Origin: Exophiala sp. HKRS030
Lineage: Eukaryota; Ascomycota; Eurotiomycetes; Chaetothyriales; Herpotrichiellaceae
Direction: 5' to 3'
Assembly (NCBI GenBank): GCA_023897205.1
Contig: JAHWDD010000004.1
Location: forward strand, 1,488,001 to 1,552,000
Length of the DNA: 64,000 nt
A program made the translations under genes and the position numbers. Below the pieces are notes generated by a model, which made no database searches, was not told the DNA's origin, and was given only the letters and a program-made list of their open reading frames with translations. Shown in pieces: positions 1 through 11,027 of this stretch (the stretch's first letter is position 1; the number at the start of each line of letters is the position of its first letter).

Positions 1-221
1 GCCTGTCCAAGGGCCGGCACCAGCCCTTTTACAACGTCTTCGTGGACGACGGCTCGTCGCGGTACGTGGCCGAGGAGAACGTGGACGTCCTGTCGCCCGA
101 CCAGATAACGGACCAGGTGGTGAACTCCTTCGGCATCGACATCGGGAAGTGGTTCAAGCGCTACGATCCGGCCACGGGCACTTTTGTGAGCAACGTTCGC
201 CAACGGTACCCTGATGATTGA
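1..221 (+). CDS. C-terminal end of a YccV-like (hemimethylated-DNA-binding fold) domain protein, probably an F-box protein; 5' part outside window
   Basis: The frame starting at base 3 is open from the window edge to a TGA at 219-221 and gives about 72 residues. The segment around KGRHQPFYNVFVDDG and RYVAEENV is the core of the YccV/HspQ-like domain, which in filamentous fungi usually sits at the C-terminus of an F-box protein (substrate adaptor of an SCF ubiquitin ligase). The F-box itself would lie upstream and is not visible, so the F-box assignment is family knowledge rather than observation. The tail after the domain (WFKRYDPATGTFVSNVRQRYPDD) looks like a normal end of the protein. No intron is needed here. 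Confidence 0.75.
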   Translation, partial: LSKGRHQPFYNVFVDDGSSRYVAEENVDVLSPDQITDQVVNSFGIDIGKWFKRYDPATGTFVSNVRQRYPDD

Positions 222-829
222 TGACCGTTTTGGATTAGATGTTCCTAGACTATGCATTCCGTGCGATTGGCGGGTTGAAATTCGTCGTACGAGAGAGAGG
301 GACGGCATAGCAGTAGAGTTTGGTAGGGCGTTGGGATTATTCAGGTAGCTATTCAGGTCTTGTGTGAGGTGGATAGGAATGACTGTGCACTTGGTAGTAC
401 TGGACACGAATTAACTCGCAATTGGATACGAATAGTGGACCCTTTAAAATATATCCTAGGCTCTCTATTTTTTTGTTTTATACAAGATTACCTAGCTACC
501 ATACGCAGTGGCAATGGTAATGATAATGGTAATGGTAGCGGTAGCGGTAGCGGTAGTGCCTGGTTCCATATGTATATTTTGGTGTCGAGAAGGTGAGATG
601 AAGTGCTGTATTAAACGCCATGGTCCACGGCAGGCATTGCGTGAGACCTGTGACGAGATAAGGCTTGTGTAGATGGCATATATTTGTAGTCGTGATTGAG
701 AAGAGAGAAAGAAATATATATACACCTTGTACTCCGTAAATATATGCGATGTAGTTAAGCGGCGAGCATCCACGGTAGACATGCGTCACGTATATAAAAG
801 TATTTTGTACTTTTCGGGGGAGGGATTCT
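222..829. other. Intergenic region between two convergent genes
   Basis: About 600 bases between the stop of the YccV-domain gene and the stop of the ABC transporter. It should hold the 3' UTRs of both. It contains a GGTAAT/GGTAGC microsatellite and a perfect copy of the 9-mer TACTCCGTA at 730-738. The short open frames here lack ATG starts or any recognisable composition. Confidence 0.6.
510..557. repeat. Degenerate hexamer microsatellite (GGTAAT then GGTAGC units)
   Basis: Tandem trinucleotide/hexanucleotide-like units, first GGTAAT/GATAAT, then several GGTAGC copies. It is purely non-coding by context. Confidence 0.8.
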
Positions 830-3800
830 TCATCGATCGAGAGCCTGCTCTTGACACTATTTGGTGATCGTTAGCCTGCTTATACTTCTATTGCCCAAAG
901 ACTCCAAAAAGAACTTACCATTTGCCAATACGCACCCCTCCGTCTCAACAAATCGTGGTGCGTACCACGCTCCAAGATTCTAGACCCTCTCCCGACTTCA
1001 CTCTCGCCAAACACAAAGATCAAATCGGCCTTTTGGACGGTGGCGAGACGGTGCGCGACGGCGATGACGGTCATGCTTCGTTGGCCCGCCAGGTTCTCGA
1101 TGGCGGCCTGCACGAGTTTCTCCGACTGCGAGTCGAGACTGGACGTCGCCTCGTCGAGTAGGAGGAGCATGGGTTCTCGCAGCAGCGCGCGGGCGAGGCA
1201 CAGACGCTGCTTCTGACCTCCACTGAGCGATGTCTGCGTGTTGATTCCCAGGGGCGTCGCGTACCCATCAGGTAGAGAGGTGATGAAGTCGTGGATCTCG
1301 GCGGCTTGGCAGGCGCGGATGATTTTGGGGTCGTCGACGACGCCGCCAGAGCCGGTCTCCGAATCGTCTTCCAGACCCAGAACGAGGTTCTCACGGATCG
1401 TGCCGTCGAAGAGCTTGGGTTCCTGAGCCACGAGGGACAGGGCGCGGCGGTACGATGACACTTCATAGTCGCGGATATCTGTGTCGTTGAAGAGTATCGC
1501 TCCAGCGTTGGGCTCGTAGAAGCGTTCGAGGAGGGATATGACTGTCGTCTTGCCGCAACCGGAAGGGCCAACGAAGGCGACAAAGTGCCCGGCGGGGATG
1601 GAGATGTCGAGGTGCCGATAGATGGGAGTCTCGCGGGTCGGGTATTGGAAGGTCACATTGTTAAAGTCGATTTTGGCGCCCGTCCGGGAATGGGTGAGTG
1701 GGGTCTGTGGGCTCGTGGCGGTCTTGCGTTGATTTTCAGTGACTTCGTGTCGAATGTCGAGAATGCGGTTGGAAGCTGCGGTGGCGTTTGCCAGGTCGGG
1801 AGCGAAGCTGAGGAATTGACCGGCTCCCTGGGCGCCCATAATCAGGGCAATGTAGATGACGAAGAATTGAGTGGGTTCATATTCGTGGGATGCGAGGAGT
1901 TGGCCGCCGTACCTGTTAGCAGAAACGTTAGCGGGTGTTGAAAAGATGAAGGGACAGGTTGTTGTAGCGAGGGATTGACAGACCAGAATGTTAAGGCGAT
2001 CGAACAGAGCTCGAGACTGTCGGAGAGAGCAAAGACGAGAGCAGCGTAAGTCGCTTTTCGTGTTGATTTGCGGATCTGATCTCGCAGCAGCGTCTCATAT
2101 TTGTTGATGATGGTGTCTTCCATAGTAAGTGACGTGACTGTGCGAAAAGCACCGATGGCCTCATTGGCGAACTGTGAGCTTTGCGAAAAGACTTGGTTGT
2201 TCCACTCTTCGAATTTTAGGTCGAAGCGGATTCGGATCATGAATGCTACCAAAATGACGGGCATTGCAGAGAACAAGATGACCACTGTCAATTTCCAACC
2301 GTATGTGAAGGAGATGGCGACGCATCCGATAACATTAAAGACGGCGATGGTAGGGAAAATGCCGTTGAAGCCCAGGAGGTCCTGAAGTACCTTCGGGTCT
2401 GTAGAGAGACGACCCATTAAGGATCCGGACGAATTGCCTTCTCGATCATAGAATGGAATCGGGTTTCGAAGGATATTTTGGAAGTATTCGAGCCGATACG
2501 TAGTTCCCACGAGCTGTATCCCATGTGTCAGTCTCGTGTTTCTGGCCACCGCAAAGGGTTCATACTTACGACCGACATATGATTGGAGAAGTAGCCGAGC
2601 GTGAAATAACACACGCCCACGCCGAGCGAGAGGATAAAGAAAATCAACGACCAAAAGTCACCGCGCGACTTGAGTTTGTTTCCAGTATAGGTGAATACTT
2701 TGACAAGGTTGGCAAAGATGAAACTCTGCAGTGGGTACGCAGCTGTGCGACAACATTCCCTGGTCAGCGGTTGGACTTCTTCACACGCGGTGGTTCTTTT
2801 ACCAGGGACAACTGACCTGCTCCACCAAAGATCCCAGCCACTAGCACGACATAGATCTTCCAATGACGCCGCTGCTCGTAGAAAAAAAGCCCTACTGTGC
2901 CTATTAAGCCTTTGCGTTTGTAAACCGTGGTTGAAGCTTCCGTATTTTGTTTTGCTGAAGCCCTTGTGTCGACTCTGTCAACCGCCTCTATGGATCTTTC
3001 ATCGGCATCTGTCATTGGAGGCGCTGACTCGGCCTCCAGCTGTTGTGCATGTACGAGACCGGCATAAACACCATCTGTGATGGCCAGAAGCGTGTCGTGG
3101 GTGCCTTCTTCGACTTTGCGCCCTTGACGCATGACGACTATTTTATCGGCCTTTCGGATTGTGGAGAGCCGATGCGCAATGACTATGGTTGTACGGTTTT
3201 GGGAGACACGGTCCAAAGCCTGTTGCACGATTTTTTCACCACGGACGTCAATTGAACTGGTTGCTTCGTCGAGGACCAGGATAACTGGTTCACGGATGAT
3301 GCTGCGTGCAATGGCCAAACGTTGGCGCTGGCCACCACTCAACTTGATCCCACTTTCGCCGACTTTGGTCAGATAGCCCTGTCATGGTCAGTAAAATTCA
3401 CTCGGTGGGCAAAGAACAGACTGTACATCTGGAAGCTGGTTTATGAACTCATCTGCAAAGGCCTCCTTGCAAGCCTTTTCCACACGCCGTCTTTTGAGCT
3501 CCTCGCTCTCATGCTCCCACTTAGTGCCGAGCAAACCAAAAGAAACATTGTTGAGGACCGTATCGTTGAATAGAAATGGTTCCTGCTGAACAAGACCAAT
3601 TTGCGATCGCCACCACTTCAACTTGGTATCGGAGATATTATGAGCTCCCACAAAGATCGCACCTTGGTTGTCTACCGGCGCATTCTTCTCTTGAGTGGTA
3701 TTCTCAGTCTCAGAAACCACGGTGGAATCTCTGCCATCCTTACTAGATTTGTGGGCCTCCTCTTCATCCTCCTTGTCCGGTCTGAGATCGTACCATCGCT

Positions 3801-5366
3801 CCAACAGAGCAACAATTGTACTCTTGCCACTGCCCGAAGGTCCTACCAAAGCAGTCGTCTTGCCTTTTGGGAAAGTGGCTTCGAAGCCTTGTAGAACAGG
3901 CACATGCTGCCGTGAAGGGTAAGCGAAAGAGACGTCGCGAAATTCGATGTCCTCGTGAGAACTCAAGTCAGACTCGTCTAAACCTTCGTAGGACAGACTG
4001 GGCGAATCGATCATAGCAAAAAATTCGGTCGAGGAGCCGATGGCTCTTTGCATGAGAATGACAGGAGCTACAAGAGTGCCCAAAACGCCGACGACTATGA
4101 GAACGGAGAAGAAAACACTAATGTGGTTGTCAGCCGAGAAAGCAGGTGGGGACGGAGGTAGACTCAGACGTTATGACCGTGTTGATGTTGTCAATATGGC
4201 CCTCACGGAAGAGCTTCAAGCCGAACCAGAAAGATAAGGCAAAACTGGCATACATCGAAAAATAGATGGGCCAAAGTTGAATACCCATCTGTAAAGACAT
4301 CCCGAGACCATTCTTTTTTGCATTTTCCACTGCTGAGAAGTACTTCTTGGTCAAGGCTGGTTCGGCGCCTAGTGAGAAGACTGCTCGGACGGAACTGAAA
4401 ATTTCTCCCGCTATCGATGCAGCTTTCTCATTCGCCTTTTCCAGTCGTTGCATCTGCTTGAGGACTATGGGTGTGCTAATGCTGTACACCACCAGCACAA
4501 AGAGCAAGGTTGAGCTTGTCACCAGTGTCATAGCCCAGGAGAATCGAAAGGCAACGGCATAGGCGGAAATGATCAGGGCGAGGGACATGAAGAGAGAATG
4601 AAGTTTATCCGATATGCTCATTTGGATGGTGTTGGCTGAGGTGGTGATGGTGTTCGTCACAGTGCCTGACGAAACCTCATCCAACTTCTTGATCGGCTGT
4701 GAGAAGAGCGACTTCATATAGGCCAGTCTCAAATTGGCGGATATTCGAAGTCCCGTCGTCCGGAAGCAGAACTTGATCATATTAGTCCAAGGAGAAAGAG
4801 CACTTTGGAGAGAGCAGGGAACACGAACCATTGATATATAGGTCAAGCCGAATTTGGCTATGAACAAGGCAAAGGTGTATAGCCTACGAATGGTCAGTGT
4901 GATGCAGGCTATCGTCGTATGTGTCAACGTACGCATTTTTGTTGACTGAACTTTTGAACTCCGACTTAGTCACGCCGCTGTCTGGGAGGAAGTAGCCATT
5001 GAAGTCGCCAACTAAACGGCCAAAGACAATATTCATCAGCGGGAGCGCCTGTGGAAGGAATCAGCTCAATCATCCAATTTGGGATTTTTGCTTCTCAACG
5101 TACAGTGCCAGAGGCGACGGCGCAGAAAATTCCAATCAGAAGGGCTGTACTGTCGGTTGAGGTCCTGTGTGAAAGGATTCTCTGCGCGGCGTTAGTATAG
5201 ATGCCTATTTGATGAGTACTCAGGGACGGTGTCGAACCCAATAATTGCCCACTTGGGGCTTTTCCTCCTGCTGCTCATCATCTTTGACGGTGATGGTAGT
5301 TTCTTCTACAGCTTCGTCGGTAGCTGCTTTGGTTTCGCCGGTCGGTGGATCTTTGGTCTTCGCCAT
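830..5366 (-). CDS. Full-length ABCB-type ABC multidrug exporter (TMD-NBD-TMD-NBD)
   Basis: An ATP-driven membrane exporter of the P-glycoprotein/Pmd1 type. Ten exons give about 1337 residues, normal for a full ABCB protein. Introns: 5182-5237, 5049-5103, 4884-4932, 4118-4169, 3379-3426, 2743-2816, 2514-2569, 1913-1983 and 857-918. ATG is at 5366, preceded by no better start. NBD1 has Walker [10 protein letters not shown], signature LSGGQ and Walker B ending [12 protein letters not shown]2 has [17 protein letters not shown] and [12 protein letters not shown], so both sites look catalytic. After the first intron the N-terminus reads NYWRILSH, then [12 protein letters not shown], the usual entry into TM1. 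The last exon (830-856) encodes only CQEQALDR, the common family ending. Without it the frame runs on to a false stop at 880. Substrate cannot be inferred. Confidence 0.93.
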
Positions 5367-6619
5367 CTTGAAAGATCAAAAGTGAGCGCAATGGGCTGGT
5401 TGGGTTCATTGCTTCATCACATCGCTTTGTGGCATTCTCCGCACAATCATTCTGCGGCCGAAAAGACAGGTTTTAAGAATATATCAAGATTGCAAGAGGG
5501 TGATGTTAGATGGATCGATGCACATGTGTGCCTTGTTTCCTTTATTATTTAGCGAGATTTATAGTACGGAGTTCAAGAGGAGTGCGAATACGAATACGGA
5601 TACGATACGCGGGCCCTCCCTCCACACTCTTGATGTGGTTGGCGCTGTCGTTTGGGCAGCATGACACGCGGTCAGAGATGATGGGGAGAATCGCAACTGG
5701 ACTTTATTTCCCTAGTCACGGTTGCCTAGATATGACATCTGCCACAGCATCGGATTGAACGACGTTGGCTTCGACATTGGCCCACGAGCGCAGCAATTTA
5801 CTCGAAGAGGGTGACCTAACGAACCGCCCAATGGGACTTGCGATAATTCTCAACTTGGCTTGTGTACGAGGATCTTGGCGAATGGAGCATCCCGAAGCTA
5901 CCTCTGTACGTCTCGAAATCAACCTTGGAACCGCAATAGGTGGATCATTTTCAATAATGCGAAGATAATATGGAGTGAAAGTAGTGCTGCATAATGCGAG
6001 TCTGCCTCGCCGCGCGTCTGCCGTGGTTGACTCAATAGCGATACTGAAATATTTGGTCCAATCTGTTCAACTCCAAAAAAGATACAACCGACATTCACAG
6101 AAAATAGACGCAATAATTCAATCTTGGGTACGATCGAACACTAGGGTAAAGTACGGAGTATTTCTCATGCTCTCAGGAACGTACAACATGGACAGGTCAC
6201 GTACAATTGTTTCTTCCTGCGTCCTCAGGTACGACTACCACGCGCTTCTGAGCTCAAGCGACACCGACTACTTCAATTGAAGGAGACCCTCAATGGCAGC
6301 ATATCTCTTCGAAACAATAATTGAGCTATCATATTTTTGAATTCGGTCTTGCTGTAGGTCAGTCGATCGTAATGAGACAAGCCGGCGAGCTATAGTGACT
6401 ATTGTCCTCGGTTCACCTGGCGCAACAACACGTCCCGCGGCTCTCGAATCGAAATCTCTCCTCCTTTCGAACGAAGGCGAATTCAAAAGCGTCCTCGAGT
6501 GAGGTCGAGTCGCGAAAGAGATTGAATACAAGAAACACGTAATGATCGGGGGTATCGAGCAGAATTATGAGATTGATGCAAAGCCACTGGCTGCGCCAAC
6601 AAGACACTTTACACTCTGA
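5367..6619. other. Intergenic region, promoter side of the ABC transporter
   Basis: About 1.25 kb upstream of the ABC gene and beyond the 3' end of the next minus-strand gene. Only short open frames without family features are seen. One perfect TACGGAGTA lies at 6152-6160 and a near copy (TACGGAGTT) at 5565-5573. A GAATACGAATACGGATACG run near 5585 is a weak hexamer repeat. No RNA gene recognised. Confidence 0.5.
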
Positions 6620-7300
6620 TTAAATGGCCATGTCTCTATCAATCCTCCACACTCTCCGGTGATACGGCCTAACCATATGACTTCGGACATTCTGAGACCA
6701 TGCAGTTCCCGATGCCGCACACCATTCAGGCGACTTCTCCAAGCCGTTGTCTGGCTGGTAGCGGTGTATTGCAATAAATGCAGCAGCGAACTCGCTCTCT
6801 TCACCGCCAATCCTTGAAACGAGGGATCCTCGAAGTCCAACTGTCCAGCCTGTCACTTTCATCAACATAGGCACATGCTCTTCTGTGAACCACTTCAGAT
6901 TGTCCTTGATCACCGCCTCATCTTTCTCAGGATCCTGGCCAACCTGCGCCACTACACTCCCGCCGGGCATTATTGCTGACATCCCTGGTTTGACCTGGTA
7001 GTATATCTGTCGATATAGGTGCCATTCGGATGACTGCACACACTCTGGCTTCTCGGCTATGGCTGCTTCATAGACGGCTGGTGTGATGACGTTCAGATCG
7101 TCAACTTGGTAGGTGATCGAGTACCGGTGAGGCTTAACTGGATCTATCGGATCAAGGGCCGTTTGCACGGTATAGCCGCCAACTCCTGGGATGTTTCTGG
7201 CAAATCCGCCGGCAAGCCTCCAAGCGTCGAACTCGCGAAAAGCTGTTGCCGGTTTGAGCCAGACCAAGAGGAACCCTTTTTCTGAGACTTTGCCGCTCAT
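6620..7300 (-). CDS. Conserved-looking hypothetical protein, possible dimeric alpha/beta-barrel (EthD-like) fold
   Basis: A single exon from ATG at 7298-7300, 226 residues. The first 25 residues (MSGKVSEKGFLLVWLKPAT) run straight into a beta strand, and a second block (DNLKWFTEEHVPMLMKVTGWTVG) resembles the 'W..EEHVP.....GW' helix-strand pattern of small dimeric alpha/beta-barrel proteins in ascomycetes. A tail with WCAASGTAWSQNV and RVWRIDRD ends the protein. No catalytic motif, signal peptide or membrane segment is visible. The fold suggestion is inference from pattern only. It is the only intact gene between 5.4 and 12.9 kb and has normal codon use, unlike the decayed sequence next to it. 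Confidence 0.6.
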   Translation of the reverse strand: MSGKVSEKGFLLVWLKPATAFREFDAWRLAGGFARNIPGVGGYTVQTALDPIDPVKPHRYSITYQVDDLNVITPAVYEAAIAEKPECVQSSEWHLYRQIYYQVKPGMSAIMPGGSVVAQVGQDPEKDEAVIKDNLKWFTEEHVPMLMKVTGWTVGLRGSLVSRIGGEESEFAAAFIAIHRYQPDNGLEKSPEWCAASGTAWSQNVRSHMVRPYHRRVWRIDRDMAI

Positions 7301-7426
7301 GGTGATTGGGCGCTTTTTCCGCCGATGTACAAGTGCATGTTACTGATCGTATGCTTCATGATTGAGTCAAGATACTTGACATCTTATCCCGATGAAGTCG
7401 TGACGGGATTTGAATATCCTCCCCGC

Positions 7427-7471
7427 AAACTTCTCCAACAATATGCAGAAGTCGGGACCGTGGCTCATTTT
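7427..7471. repeat. 45-bp repeat copy A (matches 11022-11066)
   Basis: About 45 bases match 11022-11066 with six differences, of which four are C/T or G/A transitions (C here, T there; G here, A there). That direction of change is what repeat-induced point mutation would produce in the second copy. The repeat lies just beyond the 3' end of the amidase-like remnant. Confidence 0.7.
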
Positions 7472-7491
7472 GATTTTACGGACACTGAGAT

Positions 7492-8064
7492 TCAACAACG
7501 ATATAACTCCGAATGAATTTCGTCCCAAAAGGGGAAAGCAGGAATTCCTGTACTTAGTGAGATATACCCTTTTGCCGTGAGTGTGACCTCCTCTGCATCC
7601 CAAAGCTCTTTGAATTCGAACCCATATCGGGCAGCATTTCGGCGGCGATTAGCTGCAGCGAATTTCTCCGACTGCAGTAACCCTTTGGAAATGCTGTTAT
7701 TGATTTTGGTCTGAAGAGCTCTGGCCACTGACTGCCCTTTATCCAGCATTTTGAAAACATCCTCTTGCAGCGTTATACTAGCCCGGTTCAGAAAGGCAGA
7801 ATCATATTCAAGGACTGTGAGGGTTCTATTGAGGTTGGTTTCCATTCTCACGTACTCGTGTACTTCTTTAAGTGGAGCACTGCCTAGCATACCCTTTTGA
7901 AATTCGGCTCCTGTCTCGGTGAAGGATCTCTCGATATACGGGAGTCCTAACAGCCACATCATGAAATTTAGGCCAGCGTCTAATCGTAGAGAGTATTGTG
8001 CAGTTATATTCCGGTTAAACATTAATATCACTAGGTAATTAATAAAGGCTGTTATGCGCCGCAC
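7492..8064 (-). pseudogene. Truncated amidase-like remnant (C-terminal part)
   Basis: An open frame of about 190 residues without an ATG near its 5' end. Upstream it runs into AT-rich sequence. The C-terminal half (AANRRRNAARYGFEFKELWDAEEVTLTA, broken here for reading as AANRRRNAARYG and ELWDAEEVTLTA, then STGIPAFPFWDE) resembles the end of fungal amidase-signature enzymes, where a 'D...LTP......STG.P.FN..W' stretch is usual. The catalytic Ser-cisSer-Lys region is absent, so it would not be an active amidase. Family assignment is tentative. Its 5' end has been lost into the AT-rich block, so this is probably a relic. Confidence 0.4.
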
Positions 8065-8470
8065 ACTCTAGTCTTTAAAAAGGATTTTAAAGCTAATTAA
8101 AGTGTTATCACTAAGTTTAACATTAAGCACTTTAGCTAAATACTTTTTACCTTCTTAATAATACTGCTTTACATAATGGCCACCCATAATTAGGAAAGGA
8201 AGTAATAAGATCTCTAGAAAATAGTGAGATATTTAGTTATATATCTAGAGCTTTTTCTTTATTTAATGTGAGATAGAATAGGTTAATTTATGTCCTTATA
8301 TACTCCCCTTCTCTCTTTAATGCTAATTATATATAAAGATAATATCTAGGCCTAAGCCCTTTTTTTAGAAAGTAGTTAAATGGTCTAGCTACCCTTATGA
8401 TATTATCCTAGAACTTGGTAATACCACCTTCTCTAGATTAATAGTGTAGTATTAGTCTAAGGTCGTAATC
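8065..8470. repeat. AT-rich degenerate block, probable RIP-mutated repeat relic
   Basis: About 400 bases that are strikingly A+T-rich with many TTAA, CTAG, TAAT and TTTA words, in sharp contrast to the roughly balanced composition on both sides. No open frame of any length survives. This is the usual look of a transposon fragment after repeat-induced point mutation (C-to-T at CpA). No terminal repeats or transposase motifs can be made out, so the parent element is unknown. Confidence 0.6.
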
Positions 8471-8527
8471 CGGATTGCCCGTAGGCTGTGCAATCCTATG
8501 CGCGTCTTCTTTGGTGAAGCCTGCCTC

Positions 8528-10306
8528 TTATGTACGGAAGTATTCGATTTCATTGGTCAGAAGTTGTTGCAAATTCGTTGTAACATCATGCGTGTCTTCC
8601 TTGTGGAGAAAACTAATAAACGATCCCAGTGTTTTCTCATGAAGCTTAGAGACCACTTCTATGGCGGATCGTAGTGTGAGATCTGAACCATGGAGACTTG
8701 TCTCTTCCGAGAGAACTTCCGAGCCCACGGCATTTTCAAGGACTGAGTTGGATCGCTGGTCAGGATTGAAATTGTTCGACGGACGGATTTGTTTTGCGAT
8801 GTCGAAGACTTGTATCGCTTACTTTTTCGAGGTGTCGCCTCATCAGCCTCAATGGTGAAGTCATGAGAAGCACTTGGGCTTCCATCAGATTCCGGAGTTC
8901 TCTGTTGTCTCTGTTCTATCTTCGAAGCGCGGAAGTTGCAAAGATTTTCATACACAAGACCCACGATATCACGGCTGTTTTCGGGCATAAGGAGGCATCC
9001 TCAGAATCACCTTCTGCTTTTGTCTTTTGCGCCGCTTTCTGCTTTTTCTTGGATGGAGGGGTTGCTGTAGTCAATTGTCTCACCGGCGGCCTAGGGCGAG
9101 ATCTGTCTCTTCCGAGGCCCCTGCTCCGACTGCGCCTGCAGTTGTTGTTTCTTTATTGCTCTTGTGACCGGCCTATTGCCAGAATCCACATTCTTTGGCT
9201 TCTTCTTCGCCGATCCAGCTTCCTCCTTGGCCTCTTTTCGCTTTTCTCCTCTTCCTCTTTCGCCGAGAGTGTCGACCTGGGGTGTACTTGTGTCTCCGTC
9301 ATCAGCCTCATTCCTGATCAGAGCGTTCGAAGTGGAATCACCAGGGGCCTTTTCGACTTCCAGGTCTGAGTTGTCTTCGCCTGCATCGTCGTCTGTGGTA
9401 TACAACTTCTGGCCTTCCCTCGCCACCTTCGTCTGGAACATATTCGGCTTCACTGTCGTCGCTGCTCTCGAACGACGAATCCGGGGGTTGAGAATCCGCC
9501 ATGTGGAGCTTACTGGCATCTCGCTCTTCCCACTGTGCACCGTACCAGTTTGTAAAGCGCGCCATCTTTTCCTCGGCAGGTTCGATGCTCACGGAGACCA
9601 TATCGATCTTCTCAAAGACGCCGCCTCCCTCTTGAAGCTCTTGAGAATCACGGGAGTGATGTTCGGGGTCCGGTTCCAATCCGGATGGCAGCTTTCCTCG
9701 TCTGGTCAGAATGCCAACCTCCTCGAAGGAAGAGGGGCCGCTGAAGACGGCTTCAAAGTCCATTGTGGGACGCGCTACAGGCCAGGGTCAGTATAGCCTG
9801 TAAACATGCTTTCAAATCACGGTAGGTCATTTGGACTTAGGTTCTGTGCTCAACGAGGTTTTCGGTCTCCAATGCATTGGTCGCAGAGGCTGCTACTGAC
9901 TGGTGGATACCAGTATCTCTAGCTTCACCAGTACTGCTTGGAAGTTTTCATCAGCCAAGTTGGCCTCATCGTTCAATGCTACTAACTGATATATCAACTT
10001 GGGCAGCTGGTCAAATCTGCGCTCGGCTAGTAGTCTGGCAACGGGCCTAGTGAGGCAGCCATGGATGATGGCATGCAGCCTCTTCGCATCGGCTTTGGCT
10101 TCAGCTCGATAGTCTTTTTCATGCGCTGCTGCCGACTTTCTCGCGAAGATCGATGACTTCTTGACGGGTGTTGTCTTCTCCAAGGAGATGTTCGTCAGGG
10201 CGGTGCCGAGGCCGTTTAAGACTTTCGCTATTTTCTCTCGATCTGTGCTCTTAAGCCTGTCTCGAAAGAGAGTAGCGCAGAACGAGTTGTCTGCGACTGG
10301 AGCCAT
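8528..10306 (-). pseudogene. Unrecognised charged nuclear-type protein gene, reading frame broken several times
   Basis: The 5' exon starts at ATG 10304-10306 and encodes about 135 residues, ending near LVKLEILVST. A canonical intron (GTCAGT, from about 9900 down to about 9775) joins it to a frame beginning RPTMDFEAVFSG. From there the frame shifts near 9420 (to a frame with DDDAGEDNSDLEVEKA), near 9100 (to PPSKKKQKAAQKTKAEGD) and near 8740 (to NAVGSEVLSEETSL), without GT-AG introns at those places. The protein is rich in Asp/Glu and Lys/Arg tracts (KKKPK, RKSKRYK), suggesting a nuclear protein, and ends LLTNEIEYFRT. I do not recognise the family. Either it is a pseudogene next to the relic block, or the sequence has several small indel errors. 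Confidence 0.45.
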
Positions 10307-10614
10307 GTTTGAGGTTCGCGAGAGCTCGGCCAAGTGATGTCGATGTAAGCTAGATGGATGAACTGCCCTGGTGCCCCCAGTGGTTTGGCTGCACTTATCA
10401 TGTGATGTGGTTCTCGGTGGCCTGGCCTCACTTATACTTCACTCACACTGCGCCGTGTCTTTTGCGCACCTTAGATTCTCTTCACCACTTGGCCACTCAA
10501 TCTACCAAGTGAAGGTTTCCTCATCCAGGGGGAAATCTCTCGCCTCCCTGGCTCCATCTGCCCTTTTCCCACTAAATAACAATCAGAAACACCCCCGGTG
10601 ACTTTGCGACGAGA

Positions 10615-10773
10615 ATGTCGAGCCAAAGCGCGCCCGCTACCGGAGACGGCGAAAAGGCCTCGGAGAGTATCATCTCAAAAAATATTGCCTCGACCACTAC
10701 CGGCGGGTATCTCGAAGACCCATTCGAAAACCACGAGCCGTACGAGATCATTAGTCTAGCTAATGACACGAAT
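10615..10773 (+). pseudogene. Orphan N-terminal coding fragment, cut off by a transposed MFS segment
   Basis: ATG at 10615 opens a frame beginning MSSQSAPATGDGEKASES and going on through GGYLEDPFENHEPYE, about 53 codons with good codon use. It then enters sequence copied from the MFS gene at 13.8 kb in a different frame and stops within 12 codons. The start is preceded by a CT-rich promoter-like stretch. I do not recognise the family; such Ser/Thr/Glu-rich leaders are common in fungal transporters. It looks like the 5' end of a gene whose remainder was replaced. Confidence 0.45.
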
Positions 10774-11027
10774 TTACCTAGCTGGCATCGCATTCCTTGT
10801 TATGAATGACTACCCAGCTACTGCCAAGTTTCTAACCTCAGCCGAGAGAGAAGAAGTCACTCGTCGTCTCGAGCACGATAGAAGCTCTCTTGCCGATGAA
10901 TTCGATATAAACTACTTCTGGCACGCCGTTAAGGACTAGAAGATTTAGGTCATTGGGTATAGTAGACTCGTCTTTAACCCTTACTCTTCTAACCTTAGTT
11001 TTTCTTTTTTTGCTAACAAGGAAACTT
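10774..11027 (+). pseudogene. Duplicated, mutated fragment of the neighbouring MFS transporter gene
   Basis: Bases 10774-10936 are nearly identical to 13795-13966 of the intact MFS gene (end of its fourth intron and the start of its fifth exon, encoding AGIAFLVMNDYPATAK onward). After that the copy is more diverged, with some bases missing, and similarity fades out at about 11027 (14066 in the donor). Two tryptophan codons of the donor are TAG stops here (10937-10939 and 10946-10948). Further differences in the decayed part are largely G-to-A and C-to-T. It lacks the rest of the gene and cannot encode a transporter. Confidence 0.85.

Noticed and set aside
8040..8470. Centromere-like or mitochondrial insertion
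   Set aside because: Too short, with no mitochondrial gene words; a RIP-decayed relic is simpler.
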